Below are positions 1 through 9,324 of a DNA stretch of 64,000 bases, one piece after another. Position numbers and translations under genes: made by a program. The DNA is taken from contig NZ_CP015910.2 in assembly GCF_001676785.2 (NCBI RefSeq), positions 2,418,001-2,482,000 of the forward strand, given 5' to 3'. A model generated the notes under the pieces. That model searched no databases, was not told the origin of the DNA, and worked only from the letters and a program-made list of their open reading frames with translations. Every line of letters begins with the position of its first letter. Position 1 is the stretch's first letter. This stretch comes from Brachyspira hyodysenteriae ATCC 27164. GTDB lineage: Bacteria; Spirochaetota; Brachyspiria; Brachyspirales; Brachyspiraceae.

Positions 1-111
1 TGATATATTATATAAGAATTTTAAGCAAGTATTTTTTACAATTATTTTACTATTTTTTTACAAAGCTATTTATGATAATTATTTTTAAATAGTTTTTATA
101 AAAAATCCATT

Positions 112-1355
112 TTATAATTTATTATCTTTTAATAATGTATATAAATTAATCATATTATTTTTAGCATTTTCAATTTCTTTTTCTAAATTATCTAAGTTTA
201 ATGTATAATCAATATACCATTTGCTATCAATATATTCTTCAGGTTTTGATAAACAACCATCTTTATCAATATTTTTTAAACATGCTAATATATTATCTTC
301 TATATTTCTTAATAGTTCTATTTTATTTTTATCATTAAACCTAATTCCATAGTATAATATAAAATTACTACCATCACTTCCAATTTCAAAAACTACTCTA
401 AAAAATTTAGTTTCCAATGATACAGCTTCAATATATAGTTCATCAGATTTATATATTTCCTTTTTTACTTTTTCTTTATTATATTCTATTTTATTATTTT
501 TTTTATTTCACTATCATTTATTAATTTTAATATATAGTACTCTATATTATTTTCAAAATAATTATAAAATATATCTGCAACTGCTTCAATTGCAGATTTT
601 AGAAGTTTGGTATAATTAATTACTTCAGGATATTCTTTAAATTTATTTGGATATTTATTATTGAAATACTTTTTTATTTCCTCTTTCATAATATCTCCTT
701 CCAATGAATTAGTAATTATTTGTTCTGTTTCTATTATTTGAATAATAGCTGAATATAGAGAATCATTATTTTTTACTTCTTCTTTTTCTTTAATACTTTC
801 AAGCCAATCTATTATTGTTTTATGTGAAAGTAATATTAACTTTTCTTTATTATAAAAATTATTCTTAGGTTCATCACCATTACGAGTTAAATATATAAGA
901 TAAGTATTAGTTCTATTGGGTATGGCATTATAATATTTCTGAAGCTGATTTTCACTATCTCTAGTATTTATTTTATTTTCTATAATGATATTATAGTTAT
1001 CTGATGTTAATAATATATCTATTTTACCCTTTTCTTCTTTATTAATAACAACTTCTTTTTCTATATTAATAGTTATATATTCATTATAAAAATCTATTTC
1101 TTTAAAACTATCAATATTACAATTATTTTTTATATATTCCAATAAACTATTTATAAACTTATAATCTTTTTCAAATATGCAGTCTAAAAAACTACCTAAT
1201 AGTTTAGTATTTGATGTTTCTTTATGTGCACCTACAATAGAATCCACTATATTAAATCTTGTAGGTAATTTTGCTATTTCTTCTTCAATATATGATTTTA
1301 AATTAAATATATCAGTTAAAATATTTTTAGCTTCAGTTTTATTCATATTTATCAA
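112..1355 (-). pseudogene. PD-(D/E)XK nuclease family protein, split by a -1 frameshift
   Basis: The start-proximal part (ATG at 1355) reads 289 residues and stops at 486. The rest continues in another frame from about 505 down to 112. Restoring one A in the coding-strand A8 tract (497-504) joins the two into about 414 residues, close to the 429-residue paralogue at 5518-6807. The nuclease core is visible as D113 followed by the IIENK motif (E126, K128), typical of PD-(D/E)XK enzymes of the PDDEXK_4 type. The C-terminal part is the usual poorly conserved domain of these proteins. The start overlaps the stop of the protease gene upstream by 4 nt, so they are translationally coupled. Function is unknown; such proteins are often linked to DNA restriction or repair. 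The break could be pseudogenisation, slippage-dependent expression or sequence error. Confidence 0.75.
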
Positions 1356-1870
1356 TATCCATTATTTTTATTAACTTTATTTGCTTTTTCTAATAAATCT
1401 GTAGGATTATCAAAAGGAGGTATTGCAAAACTAAATATCGTCTTATTGTTTTTATTAGATATTGCTAAATCTCCAAATTTAATAATATCCATTCCAATAA
1501 GCATATCACATCCGCCAATATCACAAACACCAGCCCTAACATTTTTTATATTAACTTTATTTGATAATGATATATCTATTAATACTATATCAACTGTATG
1601 AATTCCGCTATTAACACCTCTAACCTTACAACTATCAATAGGCTTTAAATTTAGTTCTTGATATACTTTATGAGTAATAGCTGTATTAGTTGCTCCTGTA
1701 TCCCATATAGCATCATATTCTTTTTCTACTCCGAATTTATTTTTGATTAATACTTTTGTTTTTAATTCTACAGGTATATGATTATATTCTACTCTAAATG
1801 CAAAATGGTATTGCTCATTTTTATTAAAAATTGACACGGGAATAGAATCTCCAATTAGTATCTTCATCAT
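1352..1870 (-). CDS. Retropepsin-like aspartic protease
   Basis: 172 residues with a single IWDTGATNTAIT motif near residue 56, the catalytic Asp-Thr-Gly-Ala of retropepsin-like proteases. A hydrophobic ML-I-GMDII segment follows around residues 123-130, matching the flap/second hydrophobic motif (LIGMDIL) of this family. One DTGA per chain means the active enzyme would be a homodimer. There is no signal peptide, so it is probably cytosolic. Its start lies inside the end of the small upstream gene (1824-2057) and its stop overlaps the nuclease gene start, so all three form a tight operon. ATG codons at 1870 and 1867 are both possible starts. Substrate unknown. Confidence 0.8.
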   Translation of the reverse strand: MMKILIGDSIPVSIFNKNEQYHFAFRVEYNHIPVELKTKVLIKNKFGVEKEYDAIWDTGATNTAITHKVYQELNLKPIDSCKVRGVNSGIHTVDIVLIDISLSNKVNIKNVRAGVCDIGGCDMLIGMDIIKFGDLAISNKNNKTIFSFAIPPFDNPTDLLEKANKVNKNNGY

Positions 1871-2057
1871 TACTAGATACTATTTTTACAGCAAAAGTAC
1901 CTAGCTCCATAGTTTTTATTGATTCATTAATAGCTTCTTCATCGCTATTATATATGCCTTTTAATTCATTACCTTTTATTACTATATGTTTGCCTAGATA
2001 CTTTTCTCTAAATTCCTTTATATGTTCTTCATAAAATTTATTTTCTACTTCAAACAT
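1824..2057 (-). CDS. Small DUF5678-like protein
   Basis: 77 residues, preceded by a strong GGGGGA ribosome-binding site. The pattern of a helix, a 'YLGKHIVIKGNELKGIYNS' strand pair, a helix with acidic residues, and a C-terminal 'RFYSRVNF' tail resembles the small DUF5678-type proteins encoded next to retropepsin-like proteases in many bacteria. It overlaps the protease start by 47 nt, which supports coupled translation and a functional partnership, for example as chaperone, inhibitor or substrate. The partnership is inferred from context and not shown by the sequence. Confidence 0.6.
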   Translation of the reverse strand: MFEVENKFYEEHIKEFREKYLGKHIVIKGNELKGIYNSDEEAINESIKTMELGTFAVKIVSSNDEDTNWRFYSRVNF

Positions 2058-2083
2058 ATTTCCCCCATATAATAAGTGATTGA

Positions 2084-3211
2084 TTACTCCTCCCCTATAC
2101 TCATAGGCATAATGATATAATAATAATCTTCTCTTTCTATTTCTTTTACCATAGTAGGGCTAGAGTCTTTATTAACCATGAAAGTAACTATTTCAGAATC
2201 TATTTGTTTTATAACATCTTGAATATAAGTATAATTATAAGCAACTGAATGTTCTTCGCCTGAATATTTTATATCTATCTCTTCTAAAGATTCTCCCATC
2301 TCTTGGTTTATACCTTTTACTTTTAGAGATTCCTCAGAAACTGTTAATATCATTCTCTTTGAACGAACATCATTAATCATAGGAACGATACGTCTTATAG
2401 CATCAAGCAAATCATTTTTATTTACTCTAAAGCTGTATGCAAACTCTTTTGGTATAACCTGTCTAAAATTAGGATATTTTCCTTCTATAAGGCTTGATAC
2501 GAAATCATATTTACCAACTTGGAAATAAACCTGCTGTCCGTCTACACCCATTTTTACCTGCTCAACTTCATCATAATTTGCAGTTACAAGTATTTCATTT
2601 AAAACTTTAGGCTCTATTATTATAGAGAAAGAACCATTTTCTACACCTTCAAATTCTCTTTCAATTACAGCCATTCTTCTTCCGTCAGTAGCAACAGCAA
2701 GAAATTTAGAATCAGTTTTCTCAAAGCATATACCTCTTAAAGCAGGCTTGAAAGGCTCTTTAGCTATTGATGATATAGTCTTATTAATCATAGTAACTAA
2801 TTCTTTTGTAGGAAGCATAATATAACTAATATCTCCGTCGCTTTCAGGATAAGCAGGGAAATCATCTGTTTTCATACCTATGATTAAGTGTTTAGTTTTT
2901 CCGTTTTCAGATTCTATGTTTATTTTTTCATTTTCTTCAACATTTATAGTAATAAGTCCGTCAGGCATCTCTTTTAATATAGAACTTATTTTTTTAGCAT
3001 ATACAGCCACTGCTCCTTCGCCTTCACAGTCATCAAGTATTATTCTGCTTCTAGCCCAAACAGAGCCGTCAGTAGCAGTTAATGTAAGCATATTTCCTGA
3101 AAGATGAAAAAGTACATTGCTTTCTATATTATAAATTACTTTACCTTCAACAACATTTTCAGTAACTCCGATGGATTTTACTATATCTTTTTTTAAACAT
3201 CTAAATCTCAT
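2084..3211 (-). CDS. dnaN: DNA polymerase III beta subunit (sliding clamp)
   Basis: 375 residues, the normal length for the bacterial beta clamp, with its three clamp domains at about 1-125, 130-245 and 250-375. Visible hallmarks are the 'LTATDGSVWAR' strand in domain 1, 'LRGICFE...LAVATDGRRMAV' in domain 2 and the C-terminal 'YYYIIMPMS' ending, which forms part of the protein-binding cleft (canonical 'YIIMPM'). It dimerises round DNA and tethers polymerase III. Here it is not next to dnaA or recF, unlike the classical origin arrangement. It is followed by the DUF5678/protease genes with a 26-nt gap, so read-through into them is possible. Confidence 0.97.
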   Translation of the reverse strand: MRFRCLKKDIVKSIGVTENVVEGKVIYNIESNVLFHLSGNMLTLTATDGSVWARSRIILDDCEGEGAVAVYAKKISSILKEMPDGLITINVEENEKINIESENGKTKHLIIGMKTDDFPAYPESDGDISYIMLPTKELVTMINKTISSIAKEPFKPALRGICFEKTDSKFLAVATDGRRMAVIEREFEGVENGSFSIIIEPKVLNEILVTANYDEVEQVKMGVDGQQVYFQVGKYDFVSSLIEGKYPNFRQVIPKEFAYSFRVNKNDLLDAIRRIVPMINDVRSKRMILTVSEESLKVKGINQEMGESLEEIDIKYSGEEHSVAYNYTYIQDVIKQIDSEIVTFMVNKDSSPTMVKEIEREDYYYIIMPMSIGEE

Positions 3212-3326
3212 TGCTTCCTCTTTTTTATTATTTTTTATTTATTTATATTTTACTAATTTCTAAAAACTATAATATTGATTACTAATTCTAACATTAAAAA
3301 ATATTTTTTACAATATATTTTAATTA

Positions 3327-3914
3327 CTATAAATTTGATAAATATTTATATATCTCTTCATACCCCTCATACTGTGCTATATCTATAGGAGTAAGCGAAT
3401 AATTATCTTTTATATAATCCTTTGCCCCAAGCTCTGTTAAAGCAACAACAGCATCATATTTATTATAAAAAACAGCCCAATGCAAAGCCGTTCTTCCATC
3501 ATCATCTGTTTCATTTAATAAATTCCCATATTCAGCAATATCCTTTATTATTTCAGTATCTCCATTGAATACAGCATACATTAAAAGAGTCTTACTATCT
3601 GTATCTCTTATTCTATAATCTATATTTTTTCTATTATCTCTTATAAGTCTCTTTATATCATTAATATTAAGCTGATTATTTTCATTAAGTAATGCTTTCA
3701 TAACTATTGTACGGCCTGAAGAATCTACATCATTTATATTCGATATTAAATTGATTTTTTTATTATAATAATTATATATAAATACAGCAAATAAAATAAA
3801 TACGGCGAATAAGATAATAAAGATATTATTCTTATTATTGTTTTCTCTAGTAGAAATTTTTTTAGTATTTTTATTTTTATTATTTTTTTTATTATTTTTA
3901 TTAGACTTTTTCAT
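3327..3914 (-). CDS. Membrane-anchored ankyrin-repeat protein
   Basis: 195 residues. The first 30 residues are almost all Lys and Asn, followed by one transmembrane helix (about residues 31-47), which gives an N-in topology with the rest outside the cytoplasm. The remainder contains ankyrin repeats, the clearest being 'DDDGRTALHWAVFYNKYDAV' at about residues 137-156 and 'NYSLTPIDIAQYEGYEEI' at 171-188. Ankyrin repeats mediate protein-protein contacts. The partner is unknown. The gene stands alone between dnaN and trpR. Confidence 0.75.
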   Translation of the reverse strand: MKKSNKNNKKNNKNKNTKKISTRENNNKNNIFIILFAVFILFAVFIYNYYNKKINLISNINDVDSSGRTIVMKALLNENNQLNINDIKRLIRDNRKNIDYRIRDTDSKTLLMYAVFNGDTEIIKDIAEYGNLLNETDDDGRTALHWAVFYNKYDAVVALTELGAKDYIKDNYSLTPIDIAQYEGYEEIYKYLSNL

Positions 3915-4008
3915 AAATTTGCCCTGATATTAATTAATAAACAGTAATTTATATACACTTGTAATAAATAAAATGCATTATTATTATATATAATAATACG
4001 AAATTTAC

Positions 4009-4036
4009 TTGAAAAAATTAATATTTATCCTATACT
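4009..4036 (+). promoter_or_regulatory. Sigma-70 type promoter for trpR
   Basis: TTGAAA (4009-4014), a 16-nt spacer, then TATACT (4031-4036). The expected start site is near 4043, giving a leader of about 40 nt that contains the AAGGAG ribosome-binding site. The -10 box lies within a small CTATA...TATAG inverted repeat (4030-4043), which could be an operator if trpR is autoregulated; that last point is speculation. Confidence 0.55.
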
Positions 4037-4084
4037 TAATATAGTAGTATTCTAAATAGTAATAATTTTAAGGAGATATATAAA

Positions 4085-4384
4085 ATGGAACTATTAGCAC
4101 ATATTCTAGCAACTGAAAACAATGAAGAATTCATTAAAAAACTTCTAACAGAACTATTTACAAAAGACGAACAAGACATGATACAGCAAAGATTAAGGAT
4201 AGTTACCTTATTGAGGAAAAAGATGCCACAATATGAAATTGCCAAACATCTAAATGCAAGCCTTTGTTCCATAACAAGAGGTGCGAAGGAATTAAAGAAG
4301 GAAGACAGTGCTTTAGCATTAATAGTAGACAAATATCTTATAAACGATAAAAACTTTCAAGAATCATTAAATAAATCAAAATAA
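4085..4384 (+). CDS. trpR: TrpR-family transcriptional repressor
   Basis: 99 residues, all-helical. The helix-turn-helix is recognisable: 'RLRIVTLLRKKMPQYEIAKH' then 'LNASLCSITRGAKELKK', where ITRGxxxLK matches the recognition helix of E. coli TrpR (ITRGSNSLK). AAGGAG lies just upstream of the start. TrpR binds tryptophan and represses trp genes; some homologues (YerC type) have other roles. No tryptophan synthesis gene lies nearby, so the regulated genes are elsewhere. The 3' end overlaps the convergent hemW stop by 9 nt. Confidence 0.8.
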   Translation: MELLAHILATENNEEFIKKLLTELFTKDEQDMIQQRLRIVTLLRKKMPQYEIAKHLNASLCSITRGAKELKKEDSALALIVDKYLINDKNFQESLNKSK

Positions 4385-5512
4385 TAATATACTAATCTCA
4401 TCAACATAATCAAAATAGGACTTTTTTATAGATAAATAATTATTAGATATATCAAAATATTTATTGTTATTATTTATAATGTTATAATACTTATCATAAA
4501 ATACTTCATTAAAGTAATTATTGTATTTATCAATATTTATTCCTTTTACTGTTCTTAGTGAAAGGAATATAAATTCTTTTTTTCTAATATCTATATCTAA
4601 ATATTCATTTTCATATATAGGAAGTTTATTTTTATCAATAAAATCAAAATAATCTCTAATCATTTTTACATTACTGTATCTATTATCATTATAACATCCT
4701 ACAGCAGATACTCCTATTCCAATATAATCTTTCAAAAGCCAATAATTACTGTTATGAATAGAATTATAGTTAGGCAAAGAATAATTTGAAACTTCATACC
4801 TTTTAAAACCAAGCCCTTCCAATGTATCAGAGGCTTTTTTATAATAGATAATAGATTCTTCTTCACTAGGCAAAATATCTTTCCATTTTTTCTGTAATGA
4901 TTCTGTTAATTCTAAATAATAAAGAGAGAAATGCTTGAGTTTAGGAAGCAAATCATAAGAAAATAATATATCATCTACTATTTGATTTTCACTATTTAAA
5001 GGAAGTCCGCATATAAAATCAAGAGATATATTTTCTAAAGATGATTTATTTATTAATTTGAGTGCTTTTATAATATCTTTCTTGTCAATATGTCTGTTTA
5101 TAACGTATAAACTTTTTTCATTGAATGTCTGTATGCCTAAAGAAAGCCTTATATTTGGTATATTCTCTAAGAATTTAATATATTCATTATTTATATCATT
5201 TATATTTGATTCAATGGTTATTTCTTTTATAAAATTTGTATTTAAATCTTTATTATGAATATGTACAATATTTAATATATTATCTAATAAATATTTTAAT
5301 AAATCAGCACCCAATACAGAAGGAGTACCTCCTCCTAAATATATTGTTTCTATTTCTGATTTATAGTCTGATATTCTTAATTTTAATTCTAATATTAATG
5401 CTTCTATATACCTTTTATATATTTCTATTTTATTCATATTAACAATAGAATAAAAATTGCAGTAACTGCATTTATATGTACAAAAGGGTATATGTATATA
5501 AAGCCCTGACAT
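4376..5512 (-). CDS. hemW: Radical SAM protein HemW (heme chaperone family)
   Basis: 378 residues, usual HemW length. The radical-SAM cluster motif is at the very N-terminus: C11-TYK-C15-SY-C18 followed by NFYS. This is the CxxxCxxCxF form of HemW, not the CxxxCxxCxC form of coproporphyrinogen dehydrogenase HemN. 'YLGGGTPS' (SAM-binding glycine motif) follows at about residue 58, and 'RLSLGIQTFNEKSL' is the conserved central segment. HemW binds heme and is thought to deliver it to respiratory enzymes. It is convergent with trpR and closely follows the nuclease gene on the same strand. Confidence 0.88.
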   Translation of the reverse strand: MSGLYIHIPFCTYKCSYCNFYSIVNMNKIEIYKRYIEALILELKLRISDYKSEIETIYLGGGTPSVLGADLLKYLLDNILNIVHIHNKDLNTNFIKEITIESNINDINNEYIKFLENIPNIRLSLGIQTFNEKSLYVINRHIDKKDIIKALKLINKSSLENISLDFICGLPLNSENQIVDDILFSYDLLPKLKHFSLYYLELTESLQKKWKDILPSEEESIIYYKKASDTLEGLGFKRYEVSNYSLPNYNSIHNSNYWLLKDYIGIGVSAVGCYNDNRYSNVKMIRDYFDFIDKNKLPIYENEYLDIDIRKKEFIFLSLRTVKGINIDKYNNYFNEVFYDKYYNIINNNNKYFDISNNYLSIKKSYFDYVDEISILLF

Positions 5513-5517
5513 AATAA

Positions 5518-6807
5518 TTAGAAATTTTGTGATTGCAAATAATTATAAAGATTAATTATAATGCTGCCTATTTCTTTATAATCATCATTTTTTCCTATTA
5601 GAAAATAATAAACATATAAATAATCATCAGGTTCAGGATCATTCTTTCCTTCTCTAAGTTCATACTTTCCAAATATTTTTCTTATTTCATCTTTCATTTT
5701 TAATTCATTTAATTTATTTATAATATTACCGCTATTTGAAAATATGCTAAGGTAGCATGTTTTTTTGCTTATAAATAATTTAATTGTAAGATTATTATTT
5801 ATATTTATAATAATAGGTGTTGAATTTGCATCTTTGTTATTTATAATATTTCCTTTAAATATTTCCTCATCTAAATATCTGCAGTTTTCATTTTGCAAGC
5901 CATTATCTTTTAAATATTTGATAGTCTTATTAATAATTTCTATTTGTTCTTTTATAGGAGTTAATTCCAATTTTCTTGATTTAATCAAATAAGCAGCATC
6001 TGAAAACAATTTAGAGCATTCTTCAATATCATCTATATTATTAAATGATTCATAAATACCATTTTCATTAAAGAATTTTTCTATTACAGCATTTTTTTCC
6101 ATATTATTCTCCTCTATTTTATTATTGCTTATACTTTTTTCATTGTCTCTCATTTGAATTAATGCAGAATAAAGAGATATATATTTTTCATATTTTTTTA
6201 AAAAATCATACTTATTTAAAATATTATCATCTATAAAAGCGGAAATATCATTATGAGATAAATAACAAATTCTATTATTTTTTTCTAATTCAGATGTTAA
6301 TTTTTCGCTTAATGAATATGATTCTTTACCATATTTAGTTAAAAATACAATAAATAATTTATTTTCATTTACATATTTTTTTTCAAGTCTGTCATTATAA
6401 TAATCTTCTAATTGATATTCTAATTCATTTGCATTAATCTTATTTTCCAAAATAATTTCAAAATCATTATTATATATTAGTAAATCAATTCTTCTTCCAT
6501 TTTTTGTCATTATTTCTGTATCAACATTAATATCATTATTTATACTAATATCATTATGTTTTAATGTATCTTTAATAATGTAATTAGAAAAATCTTTTGC
6601 TAAATTAATTTCTATATCATTAAAAATAAAATCAATTTTTAGCATCTCTGCTAATAATTTACTATTATAAACTTCATTGTTAGACCATGGCTCTATAACA
6701 TTAAATTTAGGTATTCTTTTTTTTCTTTCTTCTTTAAAGTTATTGATTATATTATTTTTTTCTTTTAAAAAAAGATTAAATATATTTAAGAGTTCTGTAT
6801 TTTCCAA
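5518..6807 (-). CDS. PD-(D/E)XK nuclease superfamily protein
   Basis: 429 residues. The active-site residues are D108 ('RRIDLLIYN') and E121-N-K123 ('IILENKIN'), followed by 'LEYQLEDYYN' with the conserved Gln. This is the same architecture as the frameshifted gene at 112-1355. An upstream segment 'NVIEPWSNNEVYNSKLLAEML' (about 37-57) is the conserved N-terminal helix region of the PDDEXK_4-type family. There is no methyltransferase, helicase or specificity gene beside it, so it is not an ordinary restriction module. It lies 5 nt upstream of hemW on the same strand. Function unknown. Confidence 0.75.
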   Translation of the reverse strand: MENTELLNIFNLFLKEKNNIINNFKEERKKRIPKFNVIEPWSNNEVYNSKLLAEMLKIDFIFNDIEINLAKDFSNYIIKDTLKHNDISINNDINVDTEIMTKNGRRIDLLIYNNDFEIILENKINANELEYQLEDYYNDRLEKKYVNENKLFIVFLTKYGKESYSLSEKLTSELEKNNRICYLSHNDISAFIDDNILNKYDFLKKYEKYISLYSALIQMRDNEKSISNNKIEENNMEKNAVIEKFFNENGIYESFNNIDDIEECSKLFSDAAYLIKSRKLELTPIKEQIEIINKTIKYLKDNGLQNENCRYLDEEIFKGNIINNKDANSTPIIININNNLTIKLFISKKTCYLSIFSNSGNIINKLNELKMKDEIRKIFGKYELREGKNDPEPDDYLYVYYFLIGKNDDYKEIGSIIINLYNYLQSQNF

Positions 6808-6883
6808 GATAACCTCCGCAAAAACTTTTAATTATAAAGAAAAATTATAATAGATTAATTTATCGGATTTTTATAAAAAAATT

Positions 6884-7747
6884 CTATTTTAAGAAGTCTT
6901 TTAATGAACTGTATTTTTGAGAATGCATCTTTCTTAATGCTTTTTTTTCTATCTGTCTTATACGCTCTTTAGTGAAAGAGAACATCTCCCCTACTTCTTT
7001 AAGAGTCTTTCTTTCCTGATCTATTCCATATCTTGCATTAATGATTTGCTTTTCTATATCTGATAAACTTTCGATGGCTGTTTTTAATTCTTCCATAAGT
7101 TCTTTATTTATAGCAGTTTCTTCAACATTTTTGGAAGTTTTATCTTCTATCGTATCTATAAGCCTATCTTTCATACCATCATAATTATATTCGCCCTCAA
7201 GAGAAATATGTTCTGTACTCATAGACATAATATGAAGTATATCATTAGGGTCTTTATTTAAAATGGTTGCAAGTTCATTAACATCAGGAGTATATCCGCT
7301 TTTATAATAGTATTGATGCACGGCTCTTTCTAAATCTACAAAATCCATAGCTTTATTTAAAGGAAGTCTTATAAGTCTTGATTTTTCATTTATAGCCCTA
7401 AGAATGCTCTGCCTTATCCAATATACAGCATAGGATATAAAGTGATAGCCTTTATCCGGATCAAATCTGTCAGCTGCTATTATAAGGCCTAAATTTCCCT
7501 CACTTATTAAATCTTCTAATAAAAGTCCGCTGTTTTTATACTGTTTTGCTATTGTGATAACAAATCTCAAATTACTTCTAATTAGTTTGGATCTAGCTTC
7601 TGCATCCCCTTCTTTTAATCTCTTAGTGAGCTCTATTTCTTCTTCTCTAGTTAAAAGCTTTTCTTTTTTAGCATCTGCAAAATATAATGATATATTGTTC
7701 TGTTCTTCCGTATTAGTTCTTAACCTGCTTTCTGACATATTTCTCAT
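6884..7747 (-). CDS. RNA polymerase sigma-70 family factor (RpoD/RpoS/RpoH type)
   Basis: 287 residues. Region 1.2 (about 16-45) is followed by the region 2 signature 'LIRSNLRFVITIAKQYKNSG', 'EDLISEGNLGLI' and 'YAVYWIRQSILRAI' (the -10 recognition helix). A region 3 follows, and then region 4 ending in 'TKERIRQIEKKALRKM', the -35 helix-turn-helix. There is no region 1.1, so this is an alternative or reduced group 2/3 factor and not the large housekeeping RpoD. It is not an ECF factor because regions 1.2 and 3 are present. It lies 48 nt downstream of the receiver-LpxC gene on the same strand and may be co-transcribed with it. Confidence 0.88.
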   Translation of the reverse strand: MRNMSESRLRTNTEEQNNISLYFADAKKEKLLTREEEIELTKRLKEGDAEARSKLIRSNLRFVITIAKQYKNSGLLLEDLISEGNLGLIIAADRFDPDKGYHFISYAVYWIRQSILRAINEKSRLIRLPLNKAMDFVDLERAVHQYYYKSGYTPDVNELATILNKDPNDILHIMSMSTEHISLEGEYNYDGMKDRLIDTIEDKTSKNVEETAINKELMEELKTAIESLSDIEKQIINARYGIDQERKTLKEVGEMFSFTKERIRQIEKKALRKMHSQKYSSLKDFLK

Positions 7748-7795
7748 ACTCTTAAATTAGTTATTAATTATATCATTTTTAATCATTAAATCAAA

Positions 7796-9100
7796 TTATA
7801 AATATCTATTTGCAAGATCATGTACAACGGAATGATTGAAAGAATGCGAAGACTTATTAGCGACAACTTTGCCTCTTATAGGTCTGGCTAATATATATAA
7901 ATCTCCAATTATATCCAAAATTTTATGCCTTACAAACTCATTATCAAAATGTAATTTAGTATTTATTACTTTTCCATCGCAAAGAAGTATATGGCTTCCT
8001 ATCATACCGCTTCCAGCCATACCCATTTTTTGGGCATAATCAATATTATCTATAGTATTAAATGATCTGGCTCTTCCTACCTCTTCTGTAAACTGATCAA
8101 AATTATTAAAATTATATGTATATTCCTGTACGCCTATACTTCCTGAAAAATCTATACGAAGACTTACCTCAAGTCCGTCATAAGGAGAAAGTATTATGTA
8201 AGTTTCATTATCATTAACATTTCCATAAGTTAAAGTCTGATCTATTACTATAGGCTCTATATAATCATCCTGCTCTACAAAACCAGCTTCTTTTAAAGCA
8301 TCGCAGAATACCAAAGCTGAACCATCAACATTAGGTACTTCTCCATCACATTTTACTATTAAATTAGTAATACCCATCATATGAAGTGCTGCTAAAAAAT
8401 GCTCTGTAGTTTTTATATATCTATTGCCTGATATTAATGCTGTAGAGTTTACTGCACCTGATTTATCTTTAGAAAGTATATTATTATGAGATAATTTTAT
8501 ATGAGTATTTGTATTAATATCTATAAATACTATACCTGTATTAACTTCTGCCGGAAGCAAAGTCAATGCAGTTTTTCTTCCTTCCATTAAAGCAAAGCCG
8601 CTTACTACTATACTTTTAGCTATTGTTCTCTGTTTAACTTTATAGCCTGTATTATGATGATGATGTGATTCACTTTCTTTATTTTCTACTAATTCTACTT
8701 TATCCGCATCTTCTTTGAATACATCTTCACAGCTTGAAAGAAGTTTTGATATACTAATAGGCTTCTCTAAAAAGTCATAAGCTCCCATTTTAGTAGCTCT
8801 TACAGCTGTTTCAACACCAGCATGTCCGCTCATCATTATTACAACAGTATTAGGATGTTTTTCTTTTATATTAGCAAGTATATCAAGCCCATCAACATCC
8901 GGAAGCCATACATCTAAAAATACTAAATTTACATTTTTACTATTAAGTATATCTTCAGCTTCTTTATAATTTTTTGCTATATCTACTCCATAGCCTTCAT
9001 CTTCTAAAATATTCTGACAGGTAGTCAGTATATCTTCTTCATCATCTATTATTAATATATTTTGTTTAGTTGTTACTGTCTGCATATTAAAATCTTCCAA
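7796..9100 (-). CDS. lpxC: Receiver domain fused to LpxC (UDP-3-O-acyl-GlcNAc deacetylase)
   Basis: 434 residues with two domains. Residues 12-130 are a CheY-like receiver: D19/D20, phosphoacceptor D63 in 'LVFLDVWLPDVDG', S91 and K113 ('LEKP'). A linker containing HHHH (146-149) leads to a complete LpxC at about 155-434: catalytic 'TTEH' (E233, zinc ligand H234), 'GEVPNVDGSA', 'HKILDIIGDLY' (H392, D396, the other zinc ligands) and the catalytic His in 'KSSHS' (H419). LpxC does the committed step of lipid A synthesis. The intact receiver suggests that phosphorylation by a histidine kinase tunes this step. ATG at 9100 was taken; ATG at 9085 would lose only the first five residues. Confidence 0.9.
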   Translation of the reverse strand: MEDFNMQTVTTKQNILIIDDEEDILTTCQNILEDEGYGVDIAKNYKEAEDILNSKNVNLVFLDVWLPDVDGLDILANIKEKHPNTVVIMMSGHAGVETAVRATKMGAYDFLEKPISISKLLSSCEDVFKEDADKVELVENKESESHHHHNTGYKVKQRTIAKSIVVSGFALMEGRKTALTLLPAEVNTGIVFIDINTNTHIKLSHNNILSKDKSGAVNSTALISGNRYIKTTEHFLAALHMMGITNLIVKCDGEVPNVDGSALVFCDALKEAGFVEQDDYIEPIVIDQTLTYGNVNDNETYIILSPYDGLEVSLRIDFSGSIGVQEYTYNFNNFDQFTEEVGRARSFNTIDNIDYAQKMGMAGSGMIGSHILLCDGKVINTKLHFDNEFVRHKILDIIGDLYILARPIRGKVVANKSSHSFNHSVVHDLANRYL

Positions 9101-9324
9101 TTTATAAATATAGTATATTAATGATATAAAATCAATATCTTATTATAGATTATCGTAAAATAATAATTATTTTCTTTAAATATTCTGATTCTTTATTAAT
9201 ATAACCTTACAAATAAACAAATAGTTAACAAAATTGCAAATTAATATGCAAAAAATATTGTTTTTTTTATACTATAAATGTACAATATAGGACATTAATA
9301 ATTATTATTTTAAGGAATATTAAA

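Noticed and set aside
9101-9324. T-box leader before glyS
   Set aside because: No T-box core (GGGTGG..CCGCG-like) or antiterminator hairpin is visible.
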